Shown here one piece after another: positions 45,604 to 55,592 of a DNA stretch of 64,000 bases. This DNA comes from Rhodanobacter sp. PCA2 (GTDB lineage Bacteria > Pseudomonadota > Gammaproteobacteria > Xanthomonadales > Rhodanobacteraceae), in NCBI RefSeq assembly GCF_013620825.1, contig NZ_NJIC01000015.1, positions 1 to 64,000 of the forward strand, written 5' to 3'. A model generated the notes under the pieces. The model saw nothing but the letters and a program-made list of their open reading frames with translations. It searched no databases and was not told the DNA's origin. Position 1 is the stretch's first letter; every line of letters begins with the position of its first letter. Position numbers and translations under genes: made by a program.

Positions 45604-47070
45604 TCAATACCGTATGCATACGTTCCTGGGCTCGGTGAAGAAGCGCAGCGCCTCGGTGCCGCCCTCGCGGCCCAGGCCCGAGTGCTTCATGCCGCCGAAC
45701 GGGGTGCGCAGGTCGCGCAGCATCCAGCAGTTGATCCACACGATGCCGAATTCCAGTTGCGCGGCGAGCCGGTGCGCGCGGGCAAGGTCGCGCGTCCACA
45801 GCGAGGCCGCGAGCCCGTAGCCGCTGCCGTTCGCGATGGCCAGCGCTTCGGCCTCGTCCTCGAACGGGATCAGCGTCACCACCGGGCCGAAGATTTCCTG
45901 CTGGTTGGTGGCGGCCTCGTTCGGCAAGCCCTCGATCACCGTGGGCGCCACGAACCAGCCGTGCGCGCAGCGGCCCGGCACGGCAACGGCTTCGCCGCCG
46001 CAGAGCACGCGCCCGCCTTCGGCGCGCGCCTGGGCGAGGCAGGCCAGCACCTTGTCGTAATGCGGCCGGGAAACCAGTGCGCCGAGGTCGCTGGCGTCGT
46101 CGTCCGGGTCGCCCACGCGCAGCGCGCGCACGCGCTCCAGGTAGCGCTCGCGGAAGCTGTCGTAGACGGAACGCTGCACCAGCAGGCGCGAGCCGCACAG
46201 GCAGATCTCGCCCTGGTTGGCGAAGCCCGAACGCACGATGGTGTCGAGGTCGGCGTCGGAAAGCGCCGCGTCGGCGAACACGATGGCCGGGTTCTTGCCG
46301 CCCATTTCCAGCGACAGCTTCTTGAACTGCGTGGCGGCAGCCGCGGCGATACGCGCACCGGTGGCGGTGCTGCCGGTGAAGGAGATCGCCTTGACGCGCG
46401 GATGCTCGACCAGCGCCTGGCCCACCGCGGGGCCGCGGCCGTGCACGATGTTCAGCACGCCCGGCGGCAGGCCGGCCTCGATGGCCAGCTCGCCGAGCAG
46501 GGCGGCGGTGCAGGGCGTGATCTCGGAAGGCTTGGCCACCACCGCATTGCCCGCGGCCAGCGCCGGCGCGATCTTCCAGGTGAAGAGGTACAGCGGCAGG
46601 TTCCACGGGCTGATGCAGCCGACCACGCCCAGCGGCTGGCGCAGCGTGTAGTTGATCGCGCCCCCGTTCGACGGGCCCAGCGCCATCGCGTGCGACTCGC
46701 TGCCCCACGCCGTGACGGCGGCGGCGAAGTGGCGCAGGTTGCTCACCGCGCGCGGGATGTCCACGCTGCGCGCGAGCTTCACCGGCTTGCCGCTGTCGCG
46801 CGACTCCAGCGCGGCGAATTCGTCGAGCCGCGCCTCGATGCGGTCCGCCAGCGCGTGCAGCAGGCGGGCGCGTTGTTCGGCGGGCGTGGCGGCCCAGTCC
46901 GGTGCGGCACGTTGCGCGGCATCCACCGCGGCGGCGACGTCGGCGGCATCCGCATCGGGGCAATGGGCGAGGATTGCGCCGGTGGCGGGCTCGAACACGT
47001 CGAGCCAGCGATCAGCCTGGGGCGGCACGAGGCGGCCGTCGATCAGGTTGGCAAGGCGCGGGATAGGCAT
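45604..47070 (-). CDS. Aldehyde dehydrogenase, 2-aminomuconate (2-hydroxymuconate) semialdehyde type
   Basis: 488 aa. Catalytic residues are in place: Asn157 in ISPWNLPL, Glu255 in LEMGGKNP, Cys290 in FANQGEIC. The segments ESRDSGKPVKLARSVDIPRA and RDLRTPFGGMKHSGLGREGG fit the muconate-semialdehyde group (AmnC/NbaE/ALDH8). It oxidises 2-aminomuconate 6-semialdehyde with NAD+. ATG 47070 starts the family N-terminus. Co-oriented SDR and ridA-like genes support the pathway. Confidence 0.88.
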   Translation of the reverse strand: MPIPRLANLIDGRLVPPQADRWLDVFEPATGAILAHCPDADAADVAAAVDAAQRAAPDWAATPAEQRARLLHALADRIEARLDEFAALESRDSGKPVKLARSVDIPRAVSNLRHFAAAVTAWGSESHAMALGPSNGGAINYTLRQPLGVVGCISPWNLPLYLFTWKIAPALAAGNAVVAKPSEITPCTAALLGELAIEAGLPPGVLNIVHGRGPAVGQALVEHPRVKAISFTGSTATGARIAAAAATQFKKLSLEMGGKNPAIVFADAALSDADLDTIVRSGFANQGEICLCGSRLLVQRSVYDSFRERYLERVRALRVGDPDDDASDLGALVSRPHYDKVLACLAQARAEGGRVLCGGEAVAVPGRCAHGWFVAPTVIEGLPNEAATNQQEIFGPVVTLIPFEDEAEALAIANGSGYGLAASLWTRDLARAHRLAAQLEFGIVWINCWMLRDLRTPFGGMKHSGLGREGGTEALRFFTEPRNVCIRY

Positions 47071-47160
47071 CGGTCGAAGCTTACGCTGCGCGCCTGGCGA
47101 TTGCACCGGACGCCGGCGTACGCGGACCGGCCGCTTGCGCCGCGGTGCGCGGAAATGCGG

Positions 47161-47949
47161 CTACAGCGAGCGCAGGCGGCCGCCGTCCACCGGCAGGCTG
47201 ACGCCGGTGATGTAGCCGGCGGCAGGGGAGGCGAGGAAGGCCACGGCGGCGGCGATTTCCGTCGGTTCGGCGAAGCGGCGCATCGGCACTTCGGCTTCCA
47301 TCGCCTGCTGCACTTCGGCCAGCGGCTTGCCGCTCTTCTGCGCGCGTGCGGCGACGATCTGCTCGATGCGCGGGGTGCGGGTGGCGCCCGGCAGCACGTT
47401 GTTGACGGTGATGCCGAACGGCGCCAGTTCGCCGGCCAGGGTCTTGGCCCAACTGGCCACCGCGCCGCGCGTGGTGTTCGAGACGCCGATGCCCGGGATC
47501 GGCTCGCGCACCGAGGTGGAGATCACGTTGACGATGCGGCCCCAGCCTGCCGCGCGCATGCCAGGCACCACCGCCTGCGCCAGCGTGTGGTTGGCCAGCA
47601 GATGCTGGCGCCAGGCCGCGAGAAAGTCGTCGGGATGCGCATCGAGCACATTGCCGGGCGGCGGCCCGCCGCTGTTGTTGACGAGCACCTGCACCGGCGC
47701 GGCAGCGACCAGCGTTTCGACCTGCGTGCGCAGCGCGTCGATGTCGCCGGCGTCGGCGACGATGAAGTCGTGGCGTTGCTCCGCATGCGTGCGCGGCAGT
47801 TCGCGCACCAGCGCCTCCAGCACCTCGGCACGGCGCGCCAGCACGGTGACGCTGGCGCCCAGTGCGGCGAGTTCGATCGCGCTGGCGCGCCCGATGCCCT
47901 GGGAAGCGCCGCAGACCAGGGCGTGGCGGCCGTCGAGTTGCAGTTGCAT
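47161..47949 (-). CDS. SDR-family protein with altered active site (SNTTR in place of YxxxK)
   Basis: 262 aa. The Rossmann cofactor motif CGASQGIGRA, NNSGG and VNNVLPGATRTPR are those of SDR enzymes. However, at the catalytic Tyr-x-x-x-Lys position the protein reads S157-N-T-T-R161. The active-site Ser region ISTSVREPIPG is kept. A subgroup of SDR proteins carries this SN-type motif, so it is not necessarily inactive. It is upstream of the muconate-semialdehyde dehydrogenase gene and probably belongs to the same catabolic operon. Confidence 0.87.
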   Translation of the reverse strand: MQLQLDGRHALVCGASQGIGRASAIELAALGASVTVLARRAEVLEALVRELPRTHAEQRHDFIVADAGDIDALRTQVETLVAAAPVQVLVNNSGGPPPGNVLDAHPDDFLAAWRQHLLANHTLAQAVVPGMRAAGWGRIVNVISTSVREPIPGIGVSNTTRGAVASWAKTLAGELAPFGITVNNVLPGATRTPRIEQIVAARAQKSGKPLAEVQQAMEAEVPMRRFAEPTEIAAAVAFLASPAAGYITGVSLPVDGGRLRSL

Positions 47950-47980
47950 GGGCGTGCCTCCGAGGTCGGGTGATGTGCTG

Positions 47981-48295
47981 CTAGCCCCAGCGCAGGCGCA
48001 TCGCCAGCGCGGCCAGCCAGCACAGCCAGCCCAGCCACTGGCTGTAGCGCCAGATGCCGCGCCAGCGGTCGATGTCGCGATCCTGCAAGGCCGGCAGGGC
48101 AGGCGAGCGCAGCACGTATTGCATGCGCATCCATACGTGCAGCGGGCCGGTCTTGCCCTTGGCGGATTCGGTCACCACCTGCCAGTGTTGCGGATAGCGT
48201 TCGCGCATCAGCGCAGCCACCCGGAACGGCGCCACGTAGGAGAGCACGAACAGGACGACGCCGGCGAACAGAAGGCCCAGGTAGACGGCCAGCAC
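47981..48295 (-). CDS. Small membrane protein, unknown function
   Basis: 104 aa from GTG 48295, with an AGGGGAAG ribosome site inside the end of the upstream lipoprotein gene (2-base gap). Hydrophobic helices lie at about residues 3-22 and 82-98, with a basic middle (ALMRERYPQHWQ). No named family is recognised; it may be of the universal-stress-B-like two-helix type, but this is weak. Confidence 0.6.
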   Translation of the reverse strand: MLAVYLGLLFAGVVLFVLSYVAPFRVAALMRERYPQHWQVVTESAKGKTGPLHVWMRMQYVLRSPALPALQDRDIDRWRGIWRYSQWLGWLCWLAALAMRLRWG

Positions 48296-48297
48296 GC

Positions 48298-49143
48298 TCA
48301 GCTTCCCCTGGCCTTGACGCCGGCCGGGCTGGCCGGCGCGGCCGCGCTGCTGCTGCTCCAGGGCAGCGGCAGGCTGCTGCGCAAGGTGTTCAGGATGCCG
48401 TCGCCCTGCTGCGGCTTCTTGCAGATCGCGTTGTCCACGGCCCTGGCATAGGTGCTGTCCATCATGCCGACCCAGACCGTGCCATCGGGGCCGTGCGGCA
48501 CGCTGAAAGTGCCGCTGGTGTTCATGTCCAGCGTGGCCTTGCTGGAGAACGCGGCCGGCGACTGTTCCCAGTACGTCTTGCCGGTCTGCTGCGCGGCCGA
48601 GCTGTAGACCAGCAGGTAGCGCGCCTGCTTGCTGTCGACGGTGAAGCTGCCGAACGCGCCGGAGGTCGCGTCGCTCCAGCCCATGTGCTCGCACAGCGAG
48701 ATGTCGCTGGAGCCGATCGGCTGGAAGCCGCTGTCGAGCAGGACCACGGTGGGCGCAAACAGGTAGCTGGATTTCAGCCAGCGGCCGTTCAAGTCGGACT
48801 TGAACGCCACGCGGTAGGGCAGCTTGGCGCCGTCGGGCAGCTGGAAGGCGAGGAAGTAGCTGTGCGTGCCGTTGATGTTCGCCACGCTGCTGCCGCTGCC
48901 CAGGGTGAACGACTGCGGCTGCCAGGGCAGCAGTTTCTGGTAGGAGAAGTCGGCGAAGCTGGTGCAGCACGGCGTGGCCTGCTGCAGGCGTTGCTGCGCC
49001 TGCTTGAGCGGCTCGTCGGTATTGTCCGGTGCGCGCAGGTTCGGTGGCACCAGGGTGGTCGGCACCAGGTCCTTCACGGTGTGGCAGCCGGCCAGCAGCA
49101 GGACGGCGAGGGCGAGGGGCAGGGCGTGGAACCGACGATTCAT
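48298..49143 (-). CDS. MalM-like periplasmic lipoprotein
   Basis: 281 aa. Lipobox LLLAGC (Cys20). The segment ATPCCTSFADFSYQKL with the twin Cys59-Cys60, then SYFLAFQLPDG, is typical of the MalM family (maltose operon periplasmic protein). The C-terminal about 30 residues are Ser/Ala/Pro-rich. No maltose genes are near. It lies 8 bases after asnS and is probably co-transcribed. MalM's function is unknown. Confidence 0.75.
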   Translation of the reverse strand: MNRRFHALPLALAVLLLAGCHTVKDLVPTTLVPPNLRAPDNTDEPLKQAQQRLQQATPCCTSFADFSYQKLLPWQPQSFTLGSGSSVANINGTHSYFLAFQLPDGAKLPYRVAFKSDLNGRWLKSSYLFAPTVVLLDSGFQPIGSSDISLCEHMGWSDATSGAFGSFTVDSKQARYLLVYSSAAQQTGKTYWEQSPAAFSSKATLDMNTSGTFSVPHGPDGTVWVGMMDSTYARAVDNAICKKPQQGDGILNTLRSSLPLPWSSSSAAAPASPAGVKARGS

Positions 49144-49151
49144 GGATGTAC

Positions 49152-50567
<1,416 letters not shown>

Positions 50568-50732
50568 GGATTGAAACTCCTGTGGATGCACCGCATTTCG
50601 ATGCATGAAACTGCTGGAACGCGCGCCCTGCGGCACGCGTGGACAAACCGGCATGATAATGTAGCCCTTGCCTGCGCCGCGACCCGTCCGGCACAGGCGA
50701 TTCCCGCTCTCCGCACGAAGTTTCCGCCTGCC

Positions 50733-51059
50733 ATGACCATCACGATCACTCCCGCCGCCAACGAACGCATGCGCCAGTTCCTCGCGCAGTCGCCGGGTGC
50801 CGCCGGGGTGCGCTTCGGCGTGAAGCGCACCGGCTGCTCCGGTTTCGGCTACGTGGTGGACCTGGCCGACGCCGCGGGCGAGGGCGACCGCGTGCTGGAA
50901 GTGGACGGCGTGCCGCTGGTGGTGGACGACAAGAGCCTGCCGCTGGTGGACGGCACCGTGATCGATTTCCGGCGCCAGGGGCTGAACGCCAGCTTCGTGT
51001 TCCACAACCCCAATGCCACCGGCGAGTGCGGCTGCGGCGAGAGCTTCACCATCGGCTGA
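50733..51059 (+). CDS. A-type iron-sulfur carrier protein (IscA/SufA/ErpA)
   Basis: 108 aa. The three cluster ligands are present: Cys35 in [10 protein letters not shown], and Cys99 and Cys101 in GECGCGESF. The [19 protein letters not shown] segment is family-typical. It delivers Fe-S clusters to apoproteins. It is divergent from asnS. Which of IscA/SufA/ErpA it is cannot be fixed without a tree, as no isc or suf genes are adjacent. Confidence 0.92.
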   Translation: MTITITPAANERMRQFLAQSPGAAGVRFGVKRTGCSGFGYVVDLADAAGEGDRVLEVDGVPLVVDDKSLPLVDGTVIDFRRQGLNASFVFHNPNATGECGCGESFTIG

Positions 51060-51260
51060 CCGGCGCGCTCATCTGCGCGAAAGGGCGGCCCGATTTGGCG
51101 ACCGTTCCTTCAAATTCAGTCGCTTGCGCCGGCTCCCTTGTTCCGCGTACAATTCCGTTTCTGTTCGCCCTGCAAAGGGCGTGACGGACACTTGCCTCAC
51201 CGCATCCGGCGGGAGGCTGCGAGGCCAATACCGGCCGCATCCACAAGGAGTCGAACCACG

Positions 51261-51689
51261 ATGTCCCTGCGACATTACGAAGTCGTGTTTCTGGTCCACC
51301 CTGACCAGAGCGAACAGGTCCCGGCGATGATCGAGCGCTACAAGTCGCTGATCGAGGCCGACGGCGGCAAGATCCACCGCCTGGAAGACTGGGGCCGCCG
51401 CCAGCTGGCGTACCCGATCGTGAACCTGGCCAAGGCGCACTACGTGCTGCTGAACATCGAAGTCGGCCAGAACGCGCTGAACGAGCTGGAGTCGGGCTTC
51501 CGCTTCAACGACGCCGTGCTGCGCCACCTCGTCATCAAGCGCGACGCCGCCGATGTCGAGCCGTCCTTCATCCTCAAGAGCAAGGAAAAGGACGACGCCC
51601 GTTCGTCGCGTCGCCGCGACGACGATGGCGACAGTGACGGTGAAGGCCGCGGTCGTGACCGCGACAACGATCGCGACAGCGACGACTGA
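51261..51689 (+). CDS. rpsF: 30S ribosomal protein bS6
   Basis: 142 aa. bS6 signatures [16 protein letters not shown] and [12 protein letters not shown] are clear. After residue 110 comes a long charged tail with [21 protein letters not shown]-like alternation of Asp and Arg, replacing the poly-Glu tail seen in enterics. AAGGAG precedes the ATG. It forms the rpsF-rpsR-rplI operon and binds bS18 on the platform. Confidence 0.97.
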   Translation: MSLRHYEVVFLVHPDQSEQVPAMIERYKSLIEADGGKIHRLEDWGRRQLAYPIVNLAKAHYVLLNIEVGQNALNELESGFRFNDAVLRHLVIKRDAADVEPSFILKSKEKDDARSSRRRDDDGDSDGEGRGRDRDNDRDSDD

Positions 51690-51703
51690 GAGGAGCCCAG
51701 ACC

Positions 51704-51934
51704 ATGTCCAAGTTTTTCCGCCGCCGCAAATTCTGCCGCTTCACCGCGGAGAAGGTGAAGGAGATCGACTACAAGGATCTCAACACCCTGCGCCAGTACG
51801 TCACCGAGAACGGCAAGATCGTGCCCAGCCGCATCACCGGCACCAAGGCGCGCTACCAGCGCCAGCTGGCGACCGCGATCAAGCGCGCGCGCTTCCTCTC
51901 GCTGCTGCCGTACACCGACAACCACGACGTCTGA
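51704..51934 (+). CDS. rpsR: 30S ribosomal protein bS18
   Basis: 76 aa, full length. [26 protein letters not shown] and [27 protein letters not shown] are the diagnostic bS18 blocks. It starts 14 bases after rpsF with a GAGGAG site and is the partner of bS6. Confidence 0.98.
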   Translation: MSKFFRRRKFCRFTAEKVKEIDYKDLNTLRQYVTENGKIVPSRITGTKARYQRQLATAIKRARFLSLLPYTDNHDV

Positions 51935-51940
51935 TTTGAC

Positions 51941-52032
51941 GTCCGGGATTCGGGAGACGGGATTCGGCAAGGCGACATGCGGCAAGTCCGCGGCGCTTTC
52001 GCGAATCCCGAATCCCCCATCCCGAATCCCAG
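51941..52032. repeat. GGGATTCGGG-type inverted-repeat element between rpsR and rplI
   Basis: Left side has two GGGATTCGG units and the right side has AATCCCGAATCCC and ATCCCGAATCCC. The two arms can fold into a long hairpin. The same family is found at 54246-54407, with a trace at 52609-52632. Confidence 0.7.
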
Positions 52033-52093
52033 CTCTTCGGACACCCGTCCACGGCTGCGCCGGCCCTCCCGGCGCTAACGAAAAGGAATACCC

Positions 52094-52546
52094 ATGGAAC
52101 TCATTCTTCTGCAGAAAGTGCGCAACCTCGGCGACCTCGGCGACAAGGTCAGCGTGAAGCCGGGTTACGGCCGCAACTACCTGATCCCGCAGGGCAAGGC
52201 CGTGCGCGTGAACGCCGCCAACCTGGCCGCGTTCGAGCAGCGCCGCGCCGAGTACGAGGCCCGCGCCCAGAACATGCTGAGCGAGGCCGAGGCGCGCAAG
52301 GCGAAGCTGGCCGAGGCGTCGGTGACGATCGAGGCGCACGCCAGCCCCGAAGGCAAGCTGTACGGCTCGGTGGGCCCGCGCGACATCGCCGAGGCACTGC
52401 AGGCGATCGGCCACGACATCCACAAGGGCGAGGTCATCCTCGGCGAAGGCCCGCTGCGCAACACCGGCGAGTTCGAGGTGGCGATCAACCTGCACGCCGA
52501 CGTGCAGAGCAGCGTCAAGGTGATCGTGGTCGGCGAGAAGAAGTAA
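52094..52546 (+). CDS. rplI: 50S ribosomal protein bL9
   Basis: 150 aa. [32 protein letters not shown] is the bL9 N-terminal domain, followed by the connecting helix ([18 protein letters not shown]) and the C-terminal RNA-binding domain. AAAAGGAA precedes the ATG. It is the last gene of the rpsF operon. Confidence 0.98.
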   Translation: MELILLQKVRNLGDLGDKVSVKPGYGRNYLIPQGKAVRVNAANLAAFEQRRAEYEARAQNMLSEAEARKAKLAEASVTIEAHASPEGKLYGSVGPRDIAEALQAIGHDIHKGEVILGEGPLRNTGEFEVAINLHADVQSSVKVIVVGEKK

Positions 52547-52569
52547 TTCTTCAGCCGCATGCGTTGCGA

Positions 52570-52598
52570 ACGGGCGCCTCCGGGCGCCCGTTTGTTTT
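52570..52598 (+). terminator. Terminator of the rpsF-rpsR-rplI operon
   Basis: Perfect 9-bp stem (52570-52578 with 52583-52591), TCCG loop, then TTGTTTT. Confidence 0.85.
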
Positions 52599-52685
52599 GC
52601 AGCCGGAATGAGGGATTCGAGGTTCGGGATCTGGCGGAAGCGGATGATTGGCAAGCTTGCCGTGCCCTGCGCCCTTGAGCCCGTT

Positions 52686-52715
52686 TTATCCCCAGCGATC
52701 CCCAACTTATCCACA
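52686..52715 (+). promoter_or_regulatory. Two DnaA boxes upstream of dnaB
   Basis: TTATCCACA at 52707-52715 is the perfect DnaA box; TTATCCCCA at 52686-52694 differs by one base. They are in the same orientation with starts 21 bp apart, about two helical turns, and lie 134 bases before dnaB. Confidence 0.65.
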
Positions 52716-52848
52716 GAGTTGTTGTCTCGACGCCTGAGACGGTGCCGAGCATCATGCTGGTTCGGGAGCCGGGCCTGCAGCCGGCCACGTTCCCTGCCGC
52801 TGGCGCCATGCGCGACGGCCGCCGCTTCGCTTCAACAGAGGTAGTCCG

Positions 52849-54243
52849 ATGTCCTTCGTGCCCGATCGCAAGCCCTCGTCGCCGGCCATCGAGGCGCTGC
52901 GCGTGCCGCCGCATTCGATCGACGCCGAGCAGGCCGTGCTGGGCGGCCTGATGCTGGCGCCCGATGCGCTGGACAAGGTGGCCGACCGCCTCGGCGAAGA
53001 AGACTTCTACCGCCGCGACCACCGCCTGATCTGGCGCGCGATCAACGAGCTGGCGAACAAGGGCATGCCCTGCGACGCGGTGACCCTGGGCGACTGGTTC
53101 GAGGCGAACGGCCTGGCCGAGATGGTGGGCGGCGCCAGCTATCTGATCGAGCTGGCGAACGGCACGCCCAGCGCGGCGAACATCGCCGCCTATGCGGAGA
53201 TCGTGCGCGAGAAATCCGTGCTGCGCCAGCTGATCGACGCCGGCACCTCGATCACCGAGGACGGCTACCGTCCCGAAGGCAAGAGCGTGCACGAGGTGCT
53301 GGAAAGCGCCGAGCAGCGCGTGTTCCACATCGCCGAATCCGGCGCGCGCGGCAAGAAGGACTCCGTCTCGATGCGCGAGGCGGTGAAGGACGCGTTCCGC
53401 CTGCTCACCGAGCGCTACGAGAACCGCGGCCAGCTCACCGGCATCACCAGCGGCTTCACCGACCTCGACAACCTCACCTCGGGCCTGCAGCCCTCCGACC
53501 TCATCATCGTGGCCGCGCGCCCCTCGATGGGCAAGACCGCGTTCGCGCTGAACATCGCCGAGAGCGCCGCGCTGCGCGCGAAGAAGGCGGTGGCGGTGTT
53601 CTCGATGGAAATGTCCGCCTCGCAGCTGGCGTTCCGCCTGATCTCCTCGGTGGGCCGCATCCACCAACAGCACCTGCGCAACGGCGACCTCCAGGAAGAG
53701 GACTGGCCGCGCGTCTCCAATGCCATCGCGATCCTCTCCGACGCGAAGATCTTCATCGACGACACGCCCGGCCTCTCGCCGGTGGAGCTGCGCTCGCGTT
53801 CGCGCCGCCTGCACCGCGAGCACGGCGGCCTGGGCCTGATCGTGATCGACTACCTGCAGCTGATGCAGGTGCCCGGAAACAAGGAGAACCGCGCCACCGA
53901 GATTTCAGAAATCTCGCGTTCACTGAAGGGGCTCGCCAAGGAACTCAACGTGCCCGTGATCGCGCTCTCGCAGTTGAACCGCTCGCTGGAACAGCGCGCC
54001 GACAAGCGTCCGATGATGTCGGACCTGCGCGAATCCGGCGCCATCGAGCAGGACGCCGACGTGATCATGTTCATCTACCGCGACGAGTACTACAACAAGG
54101 AATCGGCGGACAAGGGCCTGGCCGAAATCATCATCGGCAAGCAGCGCAACGGCCCCACCGACACCGTCAAGCTCACCTTCCTCGGCCACTACACCAAGTT
54201 CGAGAACTACGCCGCCGATTCCTTCGTGGGTGGATTTGAGTGA
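52849..54243 (+). CDS. dnaB: Replicative DNA helicase DnaB
   Basis: 464 aa. N-terminal DnaG-interacting domain (SIDAEQAVLGGLM), linker, then the RecA-type helicase domain: Walker A ARPSMGKT at 223-230, FSMEMSASQLAFR, IVIDYLQLM and the C-terminal SDLRESGAIEQDAD motif. No intein interrupts it. The hexamer unwinds DNA at the replication fork. DnaA boxes lie upstream. Confidence 0.98.
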   Translation: MSFVPDRKPSSPAIEALRVPPHSIDAEQAVLGGLMLAPDALDKVADRLGEEDFYRRDHRLIWRAINELANKGMPCDAVTLGDWFEANGLAEMVGGASYLIELANGTPSAANIAAYAEIVREKSVLRQLIDAGTSITEDGYRPEGKSVHEVLESAEQRVFHIAESGARGKKDSVSMREAVKDAFRLLTERYENRGQLTGITSGFTDLDNLTSGLQPSDLIIVAARPSMGKTAFALNIAESAALRAKKAVAVFSMEMSASQLAFRLISSVGRIHQQHLRNGDLQEEDWPRVSNAIAILSDAKIFIDDTPGLSPVELRSRSRRLHREHGGLGLIVIDYLQLMQVPGNKENRATEISEISRSLKGLAKELNVPVIALSQLNRSLEQRADKRPMMSDLRESGAIEQDADVIMFIYRDEYYNKESADKGLAEIIIGKQRNGPTDTVKLTFLGHYTKFENYAADSFVGGFE

Positions 54244-54245
54244 GA

Positions 54246-54407
54246 AAGGCCGGAATTCGGGATTGGGGATTCGGGATTGGGCAAAGCGGCGCGCGACAAG
54301 ACTGGCGCCGCTGGCGGGTCTGCGGCTTTTGCCTCTCCGAATCCCGAATCCCGTATCCCCAATCCCGGCTTCACCCCGAATCCCGAATCCCCAACCCCTA
54401 ATCTCGG
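54246..54407. repeat. GGGATTCGGG-type inverted-repeat element between dnaB and alr
   Basis: The left part has GGAATTCGGG, GGGATTCGGG and relatives. The right part has at least four AATCCC units in reverse orientation. It fills nearly the whole dnaB-alr gap and leaves alr without a separate promoter sequence or clear ribosome site. Confidence 0.7.
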
Positions 54408-54412
54408 CAACC

Positions 54413-55501
54413 ATGAGCCGCACCACCGTCGCCACCATCCATCTCGGCGCCCTGCGCCACAACCTTGCGCGCATCAAGGCCATGGCCGCGCCATCGAAGG
54501 TGATGGCCGTGGTCAAGGCCGATGCCTACGGCCACGGGCTGGAGCGCGTGGCGCGCGCGCTGGATGCGGAGGCCGAGTGTTTCGCGGTGGCGGCGCTGGG
54601 CGACGGCCTGCGCCTGCGCGCGGCAGGGCATCGCCAGCGCATCGTGGTGCTGTCCGGTCCCGACCAGCCCGGCGACATCGCCGAGATGCAGCGACTGGGG
54701 CTGGAAGCGGCGATCCATCACGAGGCGCAACTCGCGTGGCTGTCCGAAGCCAGCGCGACGCGCGGCCGCCTGCGCGTGTGGCTGAAGATCGACAGCGGCA
54801 TGCATCGCCTCGGCTTCGTACCCGAGCGCGTGGCCGAGGTGCATGCGCGGCTCGCCGCGTTGCAGGGCATCGATCCGGAGATCGGCCTGCTCACGCATTT
54901 CTCCGAGTCGGAAGTGTTCGAGGGCGACGCCACGCGCGCGCAGATCGCGTGTTTCGACGCGGCGACCCGCGGCCTGGGCGGACCGCGCTCGCTGTCCAAC
55001 TCCGCCGCCGTGCTGGGCTGGCCCGCGGCGCGCGCCGACTGGGTGCGCAGCGGCGGCCTGCTGTACGGCCTCTCCGTGGTGGAAGGGCAGAGCGGCGCCG
55101 ATTTCGGTTTCCGTCCCGCGATGACGCTGGCCACGCGGCTGATCGCGATCAACCGCATCGGCAAGGGCGAGCGCATCGGCTACAACGGCACCTGGGCCTG
55201 CCCCGAGGACATGCCCGTGGGCGTGGCCGCGGTGGGCTACGGCGACGGCTACCCGCGCAGCGCCGTGGCCGGCACGCCGGTGCTGGTGGGCGACGCACGC
55301 GTGCCCTTGATCGGCCGCGTGTCGATGGACCTGATAACGCTGGACCTGCGCGTAGCGCCACGGGCGAAGGTGGGCGACCGCGTCACCCTGTGGGGCGAAG
55401 GCCTGCCGGTGGAGACCGTGGCCGCCCGCGCCGGCACCATCAGCTACGACCTGACCTGCGGCATGACCCGCCGCGTGCTGTTCGTCGAGGACGAAGGCTG
55501 A
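54413..55501 (+). CDS. alr: Alanine racemase
   Basis: 362 aa. The pyridoxal-phosphate lysine is Lys35 in VMAVVKADAYGHG; the second catalytic base Tyr lies in ERIGYNGTW; VAAVGYGDGYPR and the C-terminal LTCGMTRRV are family blocks. It makes D-alanine for peptidoglycan. ATG 54413 directly follows the repeat element; the longer open frame upstream is repeat translation. Confidence 0.97.
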   Translation: MSRTTVATIHLGALRHNLARIKAMAAPSKVMAVVKADAYGHGLERVARALDAEAECFAVAALGDGLRLRAAGHRQRIVVLSGPDQPGDIAEMQRLGLEAAIHHEAQLAWLSEASATRGRLRVWLKIDSGMHRLGFVPERVAEVHARLAALQGIDPEIGLLTHFSESEVFEGDATRAQIACFDAATRGLGGPRSLSNSAAVLGWPAARADWVRSGGLLYGLSVVEGQSGADFGFRPAMTLATRLIAINRIGKGERIGYNGTWACPEDMPVGVAAVGYGDGYPRSAVAGTPVLVGDARVPLIGRVSMDLITLDLRVAPRAKVGDRVTLWGEGLPVETVAARAGTISYDLTCGMTRRVLFVEDEG

Positions 55502-55592
55502 CGCCGCACAGTGGCGGCATCGTCTCGTCGCCTGCGATGGACGCCGGGTACTCTTGACGGCAGCACACTGCGCTTCACTCAGGAACCTTTTC

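Noticed and set aside
45562-47973. 803-aa plus-strand open frame over the aldehyde dehydrogenase and SDR genes
   Set aside because: Both minus-strand genes have complete catalytic motifs; the plus-strand frame has none.
52599-52848. Replication origin upstream of dnaB
   Set aside because: Only two DnaA boxes, no AT-rich unwinding region, and no dnaA, dnaN or gidA neighbours. Regulatory use is more likely.
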